Assembly: GCF_000741645.1 (NCBI RefSeq)
Contig: NZ_JGZD01000009.1
Span: 310,001-374,000 of the forward strand
Origin: Bifidobacterium minimum
Lineage (GTDB): Bacteria > Actinomycetota > Actinomycetes > Actinomycetales > Bifidobacteriaceae
Length of the DNA: 64,000 nucleotides
Direction: 5' to 3'
The notes below the pieces were generated by a model. That model made no database searches and was not told the DNA's origin. It saw nothing but the letters and a program-made list of their open reading frames with translations. Every line of letters begins with the position of its first letter. The first letter of the stretch is position 1. The position numbers and the translations under genes were made by a program. Positions 36,275-45,264 of this stretch are shown here, piece after piece.

Positions 36275-37267
36275 TCAGACCACACGGTTGAAGGCCGACC
36301 CCGTGAAGAACGCGGCGATGGCGCGGACGATCTGGACGCTCAGCGCGCGATAGGCCTCGTCGTCCCTCCAGGCGACATGGGGCGTGAGCACGATGCCGGG
36401 CACCGATCGGAGCGGATCGTCAAGGGGGAGCGGCTCGTGGTCGAAGACGTCAAGACCCGCCAGAAGGTCGCCACGGAGAAGACGCCGAGTCAGCGCACCG
36501 GGTTCGATGACCTCGGCCCGTGCGGTGTTGACGACGATCGTTCCCGGGCGAAGACGCTCCAGATGATCGGCCGTGATGATGCCCGTCGTCGAATCGGTCA
36601 GCGGCAGATGGATGCTCGCGACGTCGCTGCGATGAAGGAGTTCGCCCAGATCGTCCACCGCGGTGACATGATGGGCCGCGACCGCCTCCTCATGGAGATG
36701 CGAGTTCCACACCAGCGTGGACATGCCGAATCCCGTCGCCATATCGGCCACGGCCTGCGCGATGCCGCCGAAGCCGATCAGTCCCAGTGTCCTGCCGTAC
36801 AGGGATATGCCGTCGAGGCCATCCCATCGCCCGGATTTCACGATGGCGTCCAGACGGCCGACCCGACGGGAAAGCTCCATGATCAGCGCGAACGTGTGCT
36901 CGGCGACGGCGTGGTCGCCGTATCGAACCACATTCGTCACGGCGATGCCCCGTTCCCTGGCTCGGGAAAGGTCGATGTAGCTGGCCACTCCGGTTCCGCC
37001 GAAGGAGAAGCACCGCACATGGTCGCTGAGGCGGTCGAACATCGAGTCGTCGACATGGAAGCCGATGACCATGACGGCGTCCGCGTCGGCGCATCTGTCC
37101 ACGATGACGTCGCCGTCAAGCGTCGCGTCGTCGTAGATGCGCACGCGGGCTATGTCGTGAAGCAGAGGCAGCGCCTCGCGGAATGGCTGAACCATGGATT
37201 CGATGATGCTGGGCATGACGACGAGCGGAAGATCCGTCCTGTCGTTCTGGGTGCTGATAAGGGCCAT
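36275..37267 (-). CDS. D-2-hydroxyacid dehydrogenase family protein
   Basis: This is an NAD-dependent D-isomer-specific 2-hydroxyacid dehydrogenase of 330 residues. LGLIGFGGIAQAVADMATGF is the NAD-binding glycine motif; VNTARAEVIEPGAL holds the catalytic Arg region, followed by the Glu in FDHEPLP and the catalytic His in LTPHVAW. VRYGDHAVAEHTFALIMELS is the family helix before the nucleotide domain. The substrate could be a small 2-keto acid or phosphoglycerate-like; it lacks the ACT domain of SerA. The start at 37267 follows TAGGGT by 7 nt, indicating leaderless expression. It is divergent from the transsulfuration leader. Confidence 0.87.
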   Translation of the reverse strand: MALISTQNDRTDLPLVVMPSIIESMVQPFREALPLLHDIARVRIYDDATLDGDVIVDRCADADAVMVIGFHVDDSMFDRLSDHVRCFSFGGTGVASYIDLSRARERGIAVTNVVRYGDHAVAEHTFALIMELSRRVGRLDAIVKSGRWDGLDGISLYGRTLGLIGFGGIAQAVADMATGFGMSTLVWNSHLHEEAVAAHHVTAVDDLGELLHRSDVASIHLPLTDSTTGIITADHLERLRPGTIVVNTARAEVIEPGALTRRLLRGDLLAGLDVFDHEPLPLDDPLRSVPGIVLTPHVAWRDDEAYRALSVQIVRAIAAFFTGSAFNRVV

Positions 37268-37280
37268 GGCACCCACCCTA
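37268..37280 (-). promoter_or_regulatory. -10 box TAGGGT 7 nt before the dehydrogenase ATG (leaderless)
   Basis: On the minus strand TAGGGT (37280-37275) is followed by GGGTGCC and the ATG at 37267. Confidence 0.6.
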
Positions 37281-37359
37281 GAACATGATGGGAACGTGCG
37301 TGTGACGGTTGCGGCGGGTGGTCGTGGACGGGACGACACGCCGTTGTCGGGAGGCGTGT

Positions 37360-37372
37360 TATGGTGAGAACC
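37360..37372 (+). promoter_or_regulatory. -10 box TATGGT 7 nt before the polycysteine sORF
   Basis: TATGGT (37360-37365), then GAGAACC, then ATG 37373. No ribosome-binding site fits between, so the sORF would be the very 5' end of the transcript. Confidence 0.65.
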
Positions 37373-37405
37373 ATGTTCCATCTTCTGTGTTGTTGTTGTC
37401 GATGA
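37373..37405 (+). CDS. leaderless polycysteine leader peptide (10 aa)
   Basis: The sORF reads MFHLLCCCCR and stops at TGA 37403-37405. Four consecutive TGT codons (37388-37399) make its translation sensitive to Cys-tRNA. It starts 7 nt after a TATGGT -10 box and lies about 430 nt upstream of a cystathionine beta-synthase gene. Leaderless sORFs with several Cys codons in a row have been reported in mycobacteria as cysteine-responsive attenuators of sulfur genes. The arrangement here is the same in outline. The peptide itself probably has no function beyond ribosome pausing. Confidence 0.75.
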   Translation: MFHLLCCCCR

Positions 37406-37832
37406 CCGGCGCCTTCGGGCGAACGGTAGGCAACGCATAATTGGAGATGGGTTTCGCGGCGGTCCTGATGATTGTGATGACCGGTATGCCGCGAGTCTGA
37501 AGGGTTACGGTTGAAGTGTCCGTGGCCGTCGAGGTGAATCGCAGCCGGATGACGCCACACCCGTGTGATCGGCGTCGATGCGTCGAGTCGGTCGGATCGT
37601 GTCGTTGATCGTCCCTTCATGATGATGGCCGGTGGTGGCCGGCGGCAGCATGGTTCCGCGGCCGAGTGACCCGAGTGGCCGCGGCCTTACGCCGATGTTC
37701 CGGCACAACACCGCATCGGCACTGCATTTCCTTCCGATTGATCGCCTCCGTGGCCCGACGTCCGGTTCTCCGTGTTCCTCATCCGTCACCGTCCCGTCAC
37801 CCCATCAACGAATTCAGAGAAATCGAGCGATC
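37405..37832 (+). promoter_or_regulatory. structured leader of the transsulfuration genes (putative cysteine attenuator)
   Basis: This 428-nt stretch without a gene follows the sORF. Hairpin A (37405-37427) begins at the last base of the sORF stop: ACCG and CGCC pair with GGCG and CGGT around a TTCG loop, so a ribosome paused on the Cys codons would reach it. Hairpin B (37454-37494) pairs TCGCGGC-GGTC with GACC-GCCGCGA with a 5-nt bulge. Hairpin C pairs CCGCGGCC (37656-37663) with GGCCGCGG (37677-37684) over a 13-nt loop. None has a T-tract, so control could act on translation or Rho rather than by intrinsic termination. Confidence 0.6.
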
Positions 37833-38843
37833 ATGACCATCCACCAATCAACCATCGAACTCATCGGCGACACTCCTCTTGTCGCGCTCCACCACGTCGT
37901 CGAAGGCGTGCGCGCCACCATCGCGGTGAAAGTCGAGTATCTCAATCCCGGCGGCTCGTCGAAGGACCGCATCGCCGAAAGGATCATATCGGCCGCGGAG
38001 ACCGAGGGGAAGCTGGCCCCCGGAGGGGTGATCGTCGAACCCACCAGCGGCAACACGGGAGTGGGCCTGGCGCTGGTCGCCCAGCAGCGCGGATACCGCA
38101 CCATATTCGTTCTCCCCGATAAGGTGTCCGAATCCAAGAGGGCGGTTCTGCGGGCCTATGGCGCCGAGGTCGTGGTCACGCCCACGGACGTTGAACCCGA
38201 CGACCCGCGGTCCTACTACAGTGTGTCCGACAGGCTCGCCGCCACGATCCCCGGGGCCTTCAAGCCCGACCAGTACTCCAACCCGAACGGGCCGCTCAGC
38301 CATTACCGCACCACCGGACCCGAGATATGGCGCGACACCGACCATGCGGTCACGCATCTTGTGGCGGGGATCGGCACGGGTGGAACCATATCCGGCACGG
38401 GACGATTCCTCAAGGAGGCGTCCGACGGCAGGGTCGTGGTCGTGGGGGCCGACCCGGACGGATCTATCTACTCCAATCCCCATGACGTGCATCAGTACGA
38501 CGTCGAGGGGGTGGGGGAGGACTTCTATCCGCAGGCCTTCGACCGCACCATAGCCGACGACATCGTGCAGGTGACGGATGCGCAGGCCTTCGAGATGACG
38601 CGCAGACTCGCCGCCGAGGAGGGGCTTCTCGTGGGCGGATCCTCGGGCATGGCCGTGGCCGCGGCGGTGAGATACGCGAGGATGAGGGATCTTGACGAGA
38701 AGCAGCTTCTCGTCGTCGTTCTTCCCGATTCCGGACGTGGGTATCTCGAGAAGATCTTCGACGATGGATGGATGCGGGAGCATGGATACGGCGCCGTCGT
38801 CGACGCCACGACCCGGCCGTCCCTCGTGGCGCGATCCCGGTGA
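37833..38843 (+). CDS. cystathionine beta-synthase (catalytic core only)
   Basis: This is a PLP enzyme that joins serine (or O-acetylserine) and homocysteine to cystathionine. The PLP Lys is in NPGGSSKDRIAERI, followed by the substrate loop EPTSGNTGVGLA, the phosphate loop GIGTGGTISGTG and the ends VGADPDGSI, DVEGVGEDFYP and LPDSGRGYLEKIFDDGWM. The last three are typical of CBS rather than CysK. At 336 residues it lacks the C-terminal pair of regulatory CBS domains. It lies behind the polycysteine leader and 110 nt before a cystathionine gamma-synthase/lyase, so both probably form a homocysteine-to-cysteine route. The ATG at 37833 has only a weak GAGCGA site. Confidence 0.88.
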   Translation: MTIHQSTIELIGDTPLVALHHVVEGVRATIAVKVEYLNPGGSSKDRIAERIISAAETEGKLAPGGVIVEPTSGNTGVGLALVAQQRGYRTIFVLPDKVSESKRAVLRAYGAEVVVTPTDVEPDDPRSYYSVSDRLAATIPGAFKPDQYSNPNGPLSHYRTTGPEIWRDTDHAVTHLVAGIGTGGTISGTGRFLKEASDGRVVVVGADPDGSIYSNPHDVHQYDVEGVGEDFYPQAFDRTIADDIVQVTDAQAFEMTRRLAAEEGLLVGGSSGMAVAAAVRYARMRDLDEKQLLVVVLPDSGRGYLEKIFDDGWMREHGYGAVVDATTRPSLVARSR

Positions 38844-38953
38844 TTCCTCCCATCGTCCATCCAACCATCGTCCGACCAGCCATCGTCCATCCCCATAACC
38901 ACATATCGCCACGCGGCACGGACCGTCGTGGCGGAACCGAAAGGACCATCACC

Positions 38954-40240
38954 ATGACGGCGACAACCAATCGACCCACGAACTCCGCAGTATCTACGAA
39001 CCCCGCATCATCCACGAACTCCGAGAATTCCGCCGGCGCGGCATCACCCGTCTCGCCCGTCGACCTTTCCTCTGTCGACCTTTCCGCCATGGCCGTGGCG
39101 ACGCGCGCCATCCACGCGGGTCAGGAGCCCGATGCGGCGACGGGTGCGGTCGTTCCGCCGATATACATGACCTCCACGTTCAAGCAGGATGGCGTCGGAG
39201 GGCTGCGTGGCGGATACGACTACAGCAGATCGGTCAATCCCACGCGCGACTCCTTCGACACCCAGCTGGCGGCGATCGAGGGGGCCCGGCATGCGCTCGC
39301 GTTCTCGTCGGGTCTGGCCGCCATCGACGTGCTTCTCCGTTCCACGGTGAAGCCTGGCGATCGCATCCTTCTGGGAAACGACGTGTACGGCGGCACGTAC
39401 AGGCTGCTTTCGCAGGTGTTCGTTCCCTGGGGCGTCGGCCTTGACGTCGTCGACATGACGGATCTCGAGTCCGTCTCCCATGCTCTGGAATCCGCTGCGT
39501 ATTCGTATGTGTGGGTCGAGACCCCCAGCAATCCGCTTCTGGGGATCACCGACATAGCGGCCACATCCGAGGTCGCCCACCGGCACGGAGCCAAGGTCGT
39601 GGTCGACAACACCTTCGCCTCGCCGATTCTCCAAAGACCTCTCGATGAGGGCGCGGATGCCGTCGTGTACTCGACGACCAAGTACATCGGAGGCCATTCG
39701 GACGTCGTGGGCGGAGCGGTCGTGCTCAACGACGACGCGATCAGGGATCGTGTGGCCTTTCTGCAGAACGCCGCGGGGGCCGTGCCGTCGCCATTCGACT
39801 CATGGCTGGATATCCGCGGCCTGAAGACATTGGATCTGCGCGTCCACAGGCACAGCGAGAACGCCCTGGCCGTCGCGACGTGGCTGCAGTCGCGGCCCGA
39901 GGTGGAGCGCGTATGGTATCCGGGCCTCGAATCGCATCCCGGACATGACATCGCCGCGCGGCAGATGCGCGGAGGATTCGGCGGCATGGTGTCCATCCAG
40001 CTTGCCAGTGGGGAGGATGCCGCGAAGGCCTTCGCGGGCGCGACCAGCATCTTCACGCTCGCGGAGTCGCTGGGAGGGGTGGAGTCGCTGATCGAGCATC
40101 CGGCGGCGATGACCCACGCCTCCGTGTCGGGGACCACGTTGGAGGTTCCCTCCAATCTCGTTCGCCTGTCCGTGGGCGTCGAGGACGCCGATGATCTCAT
40201 CGCCGATCTTGACGCGGCGTTTGCGCGCATCGCCCGATAG
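38954..40240 (+). CDS. cystathionine gamma-synthase/gamma-lyase family PLP enzyme
   Basis: This Cys/Met-metabolism PLP enzyme has 428 residues. YDYSRSVNPTRDSFDTQLAAIEG and the aldimine Lys in YSTTKYIGGHSDVVGGAVV are diagnostic. ETPSNPLLGITDI, SPFDSWLDIRGLKTLDLRV and SLGGVESLIEHPAAMTHAS complete the family pattern. With the preceding cystathionine beta-synthase it most likely acts as gamma-lyase releasing cysteine, though gamma-synthase activity (MetB) cannot be excluded. A Ser/Ala/Asn/Pro-rich extension of about 45 residues precedes the fold. GAAAGGA (38939-38945) fixes ATG 38954. The intergenic DNA holds repeats of CATCGTCC. Confidence 0.9.
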   Translation: MTATTNRPTNSAVSTNPASSTNSENSAGAASPVSPVDLSSVDLSAMAVATRAIHAGQEPDAATGAVVPPIYMTSTFKQDGVGGLRGGYDYSRSVNPTRDSFDTQLAAIEGARHALAFSSGLAAIDVLLRSTVKPGDRILLGNDVYGGTYRLLSQVFVPWGVGLDVVDMTDLESVSHALESAAYSYVWVETPSNPLLGITDIAATSEVAHRHGAKVVVDNTFASPILQRPLDEGADAVVYSTTKYIGGHSDVVGGAVVLNDDAIRDRVAFLQNAAGAVPSPFDSWLDIRGLKTLDLRVHRHSENALAVATWLQSRPEVERVWYPGLESHPGHDIAARQMRGGFGGMVSIQLASGEDAAKAFAGATSIFTLAESLGGVESLIEHPAAMTHASVSGTTLEVPSNLVRLSVGVEDADDLIADLDAAFARIAR

Positions 40241-40264
40241 AACCCATTGGACGGCCCGGTCGTC

Positions 40265-40277
40265 TAGGCTCGCACGT
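40265..40277 (+). promoter_or_regulatory. -10 box TAGGCT 7 nt before recQ ATG (leaderless)
   Basis: TAGGCT (40265-40270), CGCACGT, then ATG 40278. The downstream copy of the ATG in the 18-bp duplication (40296) has no such box. Confidence 0.6.
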
Positions 40278-40310
40278 ATGGGTGATTCGCAGCGTATGGG
40301 TGATTCGCAG
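40275..40310 (+). repeat. 18-bp tandem duplication at the recQ start codon
   Basis: CGTATGGGTGATTCGCAG is present twice (40275-40292 and 40293-40310), so the protein begins [11 protein letters not shown] with two possible start codons in frame. Confidence 0.9.
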
Positions 40311-42203
40311 GGGATGGCGCGTGAGGCGTTGCGTCGATACTGTGGGTACGACTCGTTCCGCCCCGGTCAGGAGGATCTTGTCGACGCGATACTGTCCGGT
40401 CGGGACGTTCTGGGGGTCATGCCCACGGGGGCGGGGAAGTCGGTCTGCTATCAGGTTCCCGCGACGATCCTTCCCGGGCTGACCATCGTGGTCTCGCCGC
40501 TGATATCGCTGATGCGCGATCAGGTCGACGCGCTGAACGACACGGGGATCGCGGCGGCGTACATCAATGGGTCGCAGGACTCCGCCGCCCAATCCGCGGT
40601 GTTCGAGAAGGCGTCGGCCGGACGCCTGCGCATGCTCTACGTGGCCCCCGAACGATTGGAGACCCCGCGGTTCCGTGATTTCGCCGTGCATCACGACATC
40701 TCCATGGTGACGGTCGACGAGGCGCACTGCATATCGCAGTGGGGGCAGGATTTCCGTTCCTCGTATCTGGGGATCGCGGATTTCATCGCGCTGCTGCCGC
40801 ACCGCCCGGTGGTCTCGGCGTTCACCGCCACGGCCACCAGCAGAGTCAGAGAGGACATCATCGCGCTCCTGCGTCTGACCGACCCGATGGTGAAGGTCAC
40901 CGGCTTCGATCGGCCCAACCTTTTCTTCGACGTGATCACCGCCTCGGCGAAGGCCAAGAAGGCGTGGATCGCGAGATACGTCCGGAGCCACCCGGGGGAG
41001 TCCGGCATCGTGTACTGCTCCACCCGACGTCAGACCGAGGAGGTGGCCCGCATGCTTGCGGAGAGGGGGGTGTCCGCCGTCGCCTACCATGCCGGGATGA
41101 GCCCTCAGGAGAGGGACGTCTCACAGCGGCGGTTCGTCACCGACGAGGCGACCGTCGCCGTGGCGACGAACGCCTTCGGCATGGGCATCGACAAGTCGAA
41201 CGTGCGGTATGTGATACACCACAACATGCCCGAAAGCCTGGAGGCCTACTACCAGGAGGCCGGCAGGGCGGGACGGGACGGCGAACCGGGGCGCTGCACA
41301 CTGCTGTGGAACGAATCGGACATCGTCACGCGCCGTCGGCTGCTGGAGTCGGGGGACGAGAACGACCGCCTCGGACCCGATGAGAGGGAGATCGTCGCGG
41401 CATCGCGCCGTCGGCTGCTGGATGCCATGATCGGCTACTGCCACACCACGCAATGCCTTCATCGGTTCATCATGAGGTATTTCGACGATCGCGACGACGC
41501 GGGGGGTGCCGCTGAGCGGGACGTCCGTTCGTGCGGTATGTGCGTGAACTGCACGTCGACGCCGAGGACGACGGATGTGACCGCCATCGCGGTCGCCGTC
41601 AGCCGATGCGTGCATGATCTGGGGCAGCGCTACGGCGTGGGCAGGATCGTGGCGGTGCTGCGGGGATCGAAGGCCAGGGATCTCGTCGAACGGGGGTGCG
41701 ACGCCGTTCCCAGCTACGGGGTTCTCGCATCCGTCGGCGAGGCGAGGATCAGGTCCGTCGTCTACCACATGGTTTCCGAGGGTCTTCTGTCGATCTCGCC
41801 GGGGCGTCTTCCCATCGTGGGATTCGGCCCGCAGGCGGCGCGCACCGTGGATCCCGGATTCCATCTGGAGATGTCGCATATGGAGCCTGAGCGGGTCGAT
41901 GCCGTCGCCCCATCCGGACGAACCTTCGGGGCGGTGCCCGGAGAGGACGACGGGGAGCTGTTCGAGCGGCTGCGCGCGTTGCGGCGATCCGTGGCGGCGG
42001 AGGCGGCGCTGCCTCCGTATATGGTGTTCTCCGACCGCACGCTTCATGACATGGCGAGGCTGAAGCCCGTCAACGACTCCCAGTTCCTCGCCGTCGCGGG
42101 GGTGGGGGAGACCAAGCTCGCCCGATATGGGCGCCGGTTCATGCGCCTGATAGCCATGGACGCGGGAACACAGGAAAAACCAGAGACAAAGGAGACGCAA
42201 TGA
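40278..42203 (+). CDS. recQ: ATP-dependent DNA helicase RecQ
   Basis: RecQ unwinds DNA 3'-5' in recombination and repair. The 641-residue protein has Walker [19 protein letters not shown] box [32 protein letters not shown], and the helicase C domain with [20 protein letters not shown] and [13 protein letters not shown]. The RecQ zinc site follows (CHTTQC, then CGMCVNC), and a winged-helix and a C-terminal HRDC domain end it ([14 protein letters not shown]). The start is taken at 40278 beside the -10 box. Its stop overlaps the luxS start by 4 nt, a coupling seen in bifidobacteria. Confidence 0.95.
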   Translation: MGDSQRMGDSQGMAREALRRYCGYDSFRPGQEDLVDAILSGRDVLGVMPTGAGKSVCYQVPATILPGLTIVVSPLISLMRDQVDALNDTGIAAAYINGSQDSAAQSAVFEKASAGRLRMLYVAPERLETPRFRDFAVHHDISMVTVDEAHCISQWGQDFRSSYLGIADFIALLPHRPVVSAFTATATSRVREDIIALLRLTDPMVKVTGFDRPNLFFDVITASAKAKKAWIARYVRSHPGESGIVYCSTRRQTEEVARMLAERGVSAVAYHAGMSPQERDVSQRRFVTDEATVAVATNAFGMGIDKSNVRYVIHHNMPESLEAYYQEAGRAGRDGEPGRCTLLWNESDIVTRRRLLESGDENDRLGPDEREIVAASRRRLLDAMIGYCHTTQCLHRFIMRYFDDRDDAGGAAERDVRSCGMCVNCTSTPRTTDVTAIAVAVSRCVHDLGQRYGVGRIVAVLRGSKARDLVERGCDAVPSYGVLASVGEARIRSVVYHMVSEGLLSISPGRLPIVGFGPQAARTVDPGFHLEMSHMEPERVDAVAPSGRTFGAVPGEDDGELFERLRALRRSVAAEAALPPYMVFSDRTLHDMARLKPVNDSQFLAVAGVGETKLARYGRRFMRLIAMDAGTQEKPETKETQ

Positions 42204-42748
42204 GCACCAATGACGACATCGACGAGGGCACCACGAAGCGCTTCGACGACCGGGGACGTGACGAATCGCCGGTCGTGGAGAGCTTCCAGCTGGACCACAC
42301 CAAGGTCAAGGCGCCGTACGTGCGTTTCATCGACACGGAGACCGGCCCGCACGGCGATGTCGTGTCGAACTACGACCTGCGCCTCGTCCAGCCCAACGAG
42401 AACGCGATACCCACGGCCGCGCTTCATACGATCGAGCACACCCTGGCCGTGCAGATGCGCAAGCGCATCGACGGATACATCGACTGCTCGCCGTTCGGAT
42501 GCCGCACCGGATTCCATCTGCTTGTCTGGGGGGAGCACGACACGGTCGAGATCGCCAACGCGCTGAGGGAGTCGTTGGAGTTCATCGCGTATCAGGCCAC
42601 CTGGGACGATGTCCCCGCGACGACCATCGAAAGCTGCGGGAACTATCGCGACCACAGTCTTTTCGGCGCCCGGCAGTGGAGCAGGGACATTCTGGGGAAG
42701 GGCATCAGCTCCGATCCGTTCGAAAGGAAGGTCGTCTCCGGCGACTAG
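42200..42748 (+). CDS. luxS: S-ribosylhomocysteine lyase
   Basis: LuxS splits S-ribosylhomocysteine into homocysteine and DPD, the precursor of AI-2. The metal ligands are His76 and His80 (HTIEH) and Cys146 (ESCGNYRDH); the catalytic Cys101 lies in SPFGCRTGF. Length (182 residues) is slightly longer than usual because of a polar N-terminus. SD AAAGGAG lies within the end of recQ, and ATGA overlap couples the two. The homocysteine it makes is the substrate of the cystathionine beta-synthase encoded 2.4 kb upstream, linking the methyl cycle to cysteine supply. Confidence 0.97.
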   Translation: MSTNDDIDEGTTKRFDDRGRDESPVVESFQLDHTKVKAPYVRFIDTETGPHGDVVSNYDLRLVQPNENAIPTAALHTIEHTLAVQMRKRIDGYIDCSPFGCRTGFHLLVWGEHDTVEIANALRESLEFIAYQATWDDVPATTIESCGNYRDHSLFGARQWSRDILGKGISSDPFERKVVSGD

Positions 42749-42865
42749 GCGGTTAGATGGGCCGCGCCGCCGGCGCCATCATCGTCTTCGCGCCGTCGCC
42801 GTCCATGACTTCCGCCCCGGTTCCCGGCGAGATCTCCGTGCGTGAGCGCGGCGCTTCCGACGTGG

Positions 42866-42871
42866 TATTCT
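42866..42871 (+). promoter_or_regulatory. -10 box TATTCT upstream of the GNAT gene
   Basis: TATTCT lies 41 nt before ATG 42913 and would give a short leader containing AGGGGG as ribosome-binding site. Confidence 0.45.
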
Positions 42872-42912
42872 TGCGTCCGGCGTAATCGGAATGGTCCGTC
42901 AGGGGGCTTGAA

Positions 42913-43536
42913 ATGGTTGTTGAGTATGGCGGCGGATCGTCGGTGGCGCTTCCGGGGCATGAGGACGTTCTGGGAGGGGCCCGCCTGCGCGTGGCCGTGC
43001 CGGACGATCTTCCGCTGATGCTGGACATCTATGCGCGGGCGCGAAGGGTTATGGCCGATGCGGGGAATCCAACCCAATGGGGGACCCTGTATCCGCGTGC
43101 CGAGGTCGTGGCCGACGATGTGCGCGAAGGGCGGTCGCTGCTGCTGGTCGACGACGGCAGGGATGACGCTGGGCATGATGGCATCGGGCATGATGGCATC
43201 GGGCGCCCTGCGGAGCGGGTGCTGGCGCAGTTCGCTCTCTGCCGGGGGAGGGATCCCGCCTACGCCTCCATCGATGGTCGCTGGCTGGACGATGATCCCT
43301 ATGTCACCATCCATCGCCTCGCCTCGTCCGGGGTCGAACGTGGATCCGCCCGGCGTTGCCTGATGTGGGCCGTGTCCACCTGCGCGAACGTGCGCGTGGA
43401 CACCCATCGGAGGAACTCGGCGATGCTCCACATACTCGAATCCCTGGGATTCACACGGTGCGGGATCATCACGACGCTTGGGGATCGGGACGATCCGCAT
43501 CGGATCGCGTTCCAGCGCCACGACCGCATCGCCTGA
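42913..43536 (+). CDS. GNAT-family N-acetyltransferase
   Basis: This is a predicted acyl-CoA-dependent acetyltransferase of 207 residues. ARLRVAVPDDLPLMLDIYARA is the GNAT start; NPTQWGTLYPRAEVVADDV follows, and the C-terminal half carries TIHRLASSGVERGSARRCLMW (acetyl-CoA site region) and VDTHRRNSAMLHILESLGFTRCGII, the usual final strand-helix pattern. Substrate unknown. An insertion around residues 80-97 is a 15-bp tandem duplication coding GHDGI GHDGI. SD AGGGGG is 6 nt from the ATG. It stands alone between luxS and a convergent permease gene. Confidence 0.82.
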   Translation: MVVEYGGGSSVALPGHEDVLGGARLRVAVPDDLPLMLDIYARARRVMADAGNPTQWGTLYPRAEVVADDVREGRSLLLVDDGRDDAGHDGIGHDGIGRPAERVLAQFALCRGRDPAYASIDGRWLDDDPYVTIHRLASSGVERGSARRCLMWAVSTCANVRVDTHRRNSAMLHILESLGFTRCGIITTLGDRDDPHRIAFQRHDRIA

Positions 43537-43633
43537 CGGCGCCGGTCCTTCGTTGCGCCGGTCCCAGCTCCACGTTGGTCCCCGCTCCGGTTGGTCACCG
43601 CTCCGGTCGGTCCCCGCTCGGTTGGTTCGCTCG
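43537..43633. repeat. imperfect repeats between convergent genes
   Basis: CCGCTCCGGTTGGTC-like units recur four times from about 43560 to 43630 between the GNAT gene and the permease stop. No T-tract hairpin is evident. Confidence 0.55.
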
Positions 43634-45124
43634 TTATGCCAGTTCGGTTTTGAGCGCGGGACCGGCGCCTTCCCCGTCCTCGGCGTCGGCATGGTCGGAC
43701 GGTGAGCGCCCGGGCTCCAGCTTCGAGCGTTTCCTGCTGTATCCGAAGTACACGAGCATGCCCAGGGCGAACCAGATCGCGAACCGCACCCAGGTCTCCC
43801 AGTTGAGTCCGGCGATGAGGACCAGACAGAAGACGATGGCGAGGATCGGCGTGAAGGGCACTCCCGGCGCGCGGAATCCCCGATGGGCGTCCGGCTGCGT
43901 CCGCCGCATGCGCATCACGCCCGCCGACACGATGATGAAGGCGGTCAGCGTTCCGATGTTGACCAGCTCGAAAAGGATGTTGATGTTGATGAATCCTCCG
44001 GCCAATGCGGTGAGGATGCCGAAGAACCACGTCCCCTTGAACGGCGTCCGGTACCGGGGGTTCACGTCCGCGAAGAACTTCGGGAACAGGCCGTCGCGGC
44101 CCATCGCGTAGCAGATGCGCGACTGGCCGTACAGCTGCACGAGCATGACCGTCGTCATGCCCAGAAGCGCTCCGAGATTCACGATCACGGCCAGCCAGTT
44201 CAATCCGGTGGCGAGGATGACCCCGGCGACGGGGGCGTTGATGAACTTGGCGAACTCCTTGTAGGGCACCACGCCGGTCATGATGAGCGTCATGATGACG
44301 TAGAGGACGGTCGAGATCCCCAGGGAGTAGAGGATCCCGCGGGGCAGCGTGCGGTTGGGCTCGATGGTCTCCTCGGCGGAGGACGACACCGCATCGAATC
44401 CGATGAAGCTGAAGAACACGATCGACGCGGCCGGAAGGATGCCCATGGGCTGCGTGGATCCCGGCTGGAAGGAATACAGACCGTAGGGTGAGAAGGGCTT
44501 CCAGTTCGACGGATTCACGTACCAGACGACGCACACGATGAACAGGACGATGATCGCGAGCTTGATGATCACCATGACGTCGTTCGCGCGTTTGGTCTGG
44601 TTGATGCCGATCGACAGAATCCATGTGATGAGCAGCACGATCACGAAGCCGGGAAGGTTGAAGTACGTCGTCACTCCCGGCGTGGTCCCCCATGCGGCAG
44701 TCAGCTCGACGGGAAGGTGCAGCCCGAATCCTTCGAGGAGCTTGGAGAAGTACCCCGACCATCCCGCCGAGACGGTGGCCGCCTGAAGCGCATACTCGAG
44801 GATGAGATCCCAGCCGATGATGAACGCGATGATCTCCCCGAACGCCAGATACGCGTAGGAGTAGGCCGATCCGGACACGGGCGCCATCGATGCGAACTCC
44901 GCGTAGCATAGTCCGGCGAAACCGCAGCATACCGCCGCAAGAATGAACGACAGGCTCAGCGCCGGTCCCGCGGTCAGCGCGCCCTTGCCGGTCAGCACGA
45001 AGATTCCGGTGCCGATGATGGCGCCGATTCCCAGCATCGTGAGATCGAAGGTCCCCAGAGTCCGTCGTAGCGGCGTGGATTCCTGGACCAGCTGGTCCAC
45101 GGTCTTTTTGCGCAGAAGATTCAT
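43634..45124 (-). CDS. APC-family amino acid permease
   Basis: This is a 12-helix amino acid transporter of the APC superfamily, closest in look to cationic amino acid transporter-type permeases (496 residues). The first helix motif LTMLGIGAIIGTGIFVLTGK is diagnostic. SLSFILAAVCCGFAGLCYAE, GSAYSYAYLAFGEIIAFIIGW, and VFFSFIGFDAVSSSAEETIEPNRTLPRGI (helix 6 and following loop) are conserved. MGRDGLFPKFFADVNPRYRTPF is the helix 8-9 loop. Substrate is unknown. The start at 45124 is preceded by GAGGGGAAG on the minus strand. A palindrome overlaps its likely -10 box. Confidence 0.9.
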   Translation of the reverse strand: MNLLRKKTVDQLVQESTPLRRTLGTFDLTMLGIGAIIGTGIFVLTGKGALTAGPALSLSFILAAVCCGFAGLCYAEFASMAPVSGSAYSYAYLAFGEIIAFIIGWDLILEYALQAATVSAGWSGYFSKLLEGFGLHLPVELTAAWGTTPGVTTYFNLPGFVIVLLITWILSIGINQTKRANDVMVIIKLAIIVLFIVCVVWYVNPSNWKPFSPYGLYSFQPGSTQPMGILPAASIVFFSFIGFDAVSSSAEETIEPNRTLPRGILYSLGISTVLYVIMTLIMTGVVPYKEFAKFINAPVAGVILATGLNWLAVIVNLGALLGMTTVMLVQLYGQSRICYAMGRDGLFPKFFADVNPRYRTPFKGTWFFGILTALAGGFININILFELVNIGTLTAFIIVSAGVMRMRRTQPDAHRGFRAPGVPFTPILAIVFCLVLIAGLNWETWVRFAIWFALGMLVYFGYSRKRSKLEPGRSPSDHADAEDGEGAGPALKTELA

Positions 45125-45196
45125 GGCTTCCCCTCGATGCTCGGTGATGGAATGCCGCGTGCGTGCCCCACATCGTGACATGCCGTGCAGCGTGCC

Positions 45197-45213
45197 ACAT
45201 CATAGTGTGATGT
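45197..45213 (-). promoter_or_regulatory. operator-like palindrome over the APC permease promoter
   Basis: ACATCA-TAGTG-TGATGT is an inverted repeat with 5-nt spacer. It overlaps TATGAT (minus strand, 45204-45199), the likely -10 box about 75 nt upstream of the ATG. A repressor site is plausible. Confidence 0.45.
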
Positions 45214-45264
45214 CGCCCGCAACGCCGCGAAGTGGCCGTCATATAGACGCGAGACAATGGACGC

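Noticed and set aside
37405-37832. SAM-type riboswitch in the transsulfuration leader
   Set aside because: No recognisable SAM-I, II or IV core could be matched by eye; the polycysteine sORF explains the leader better.
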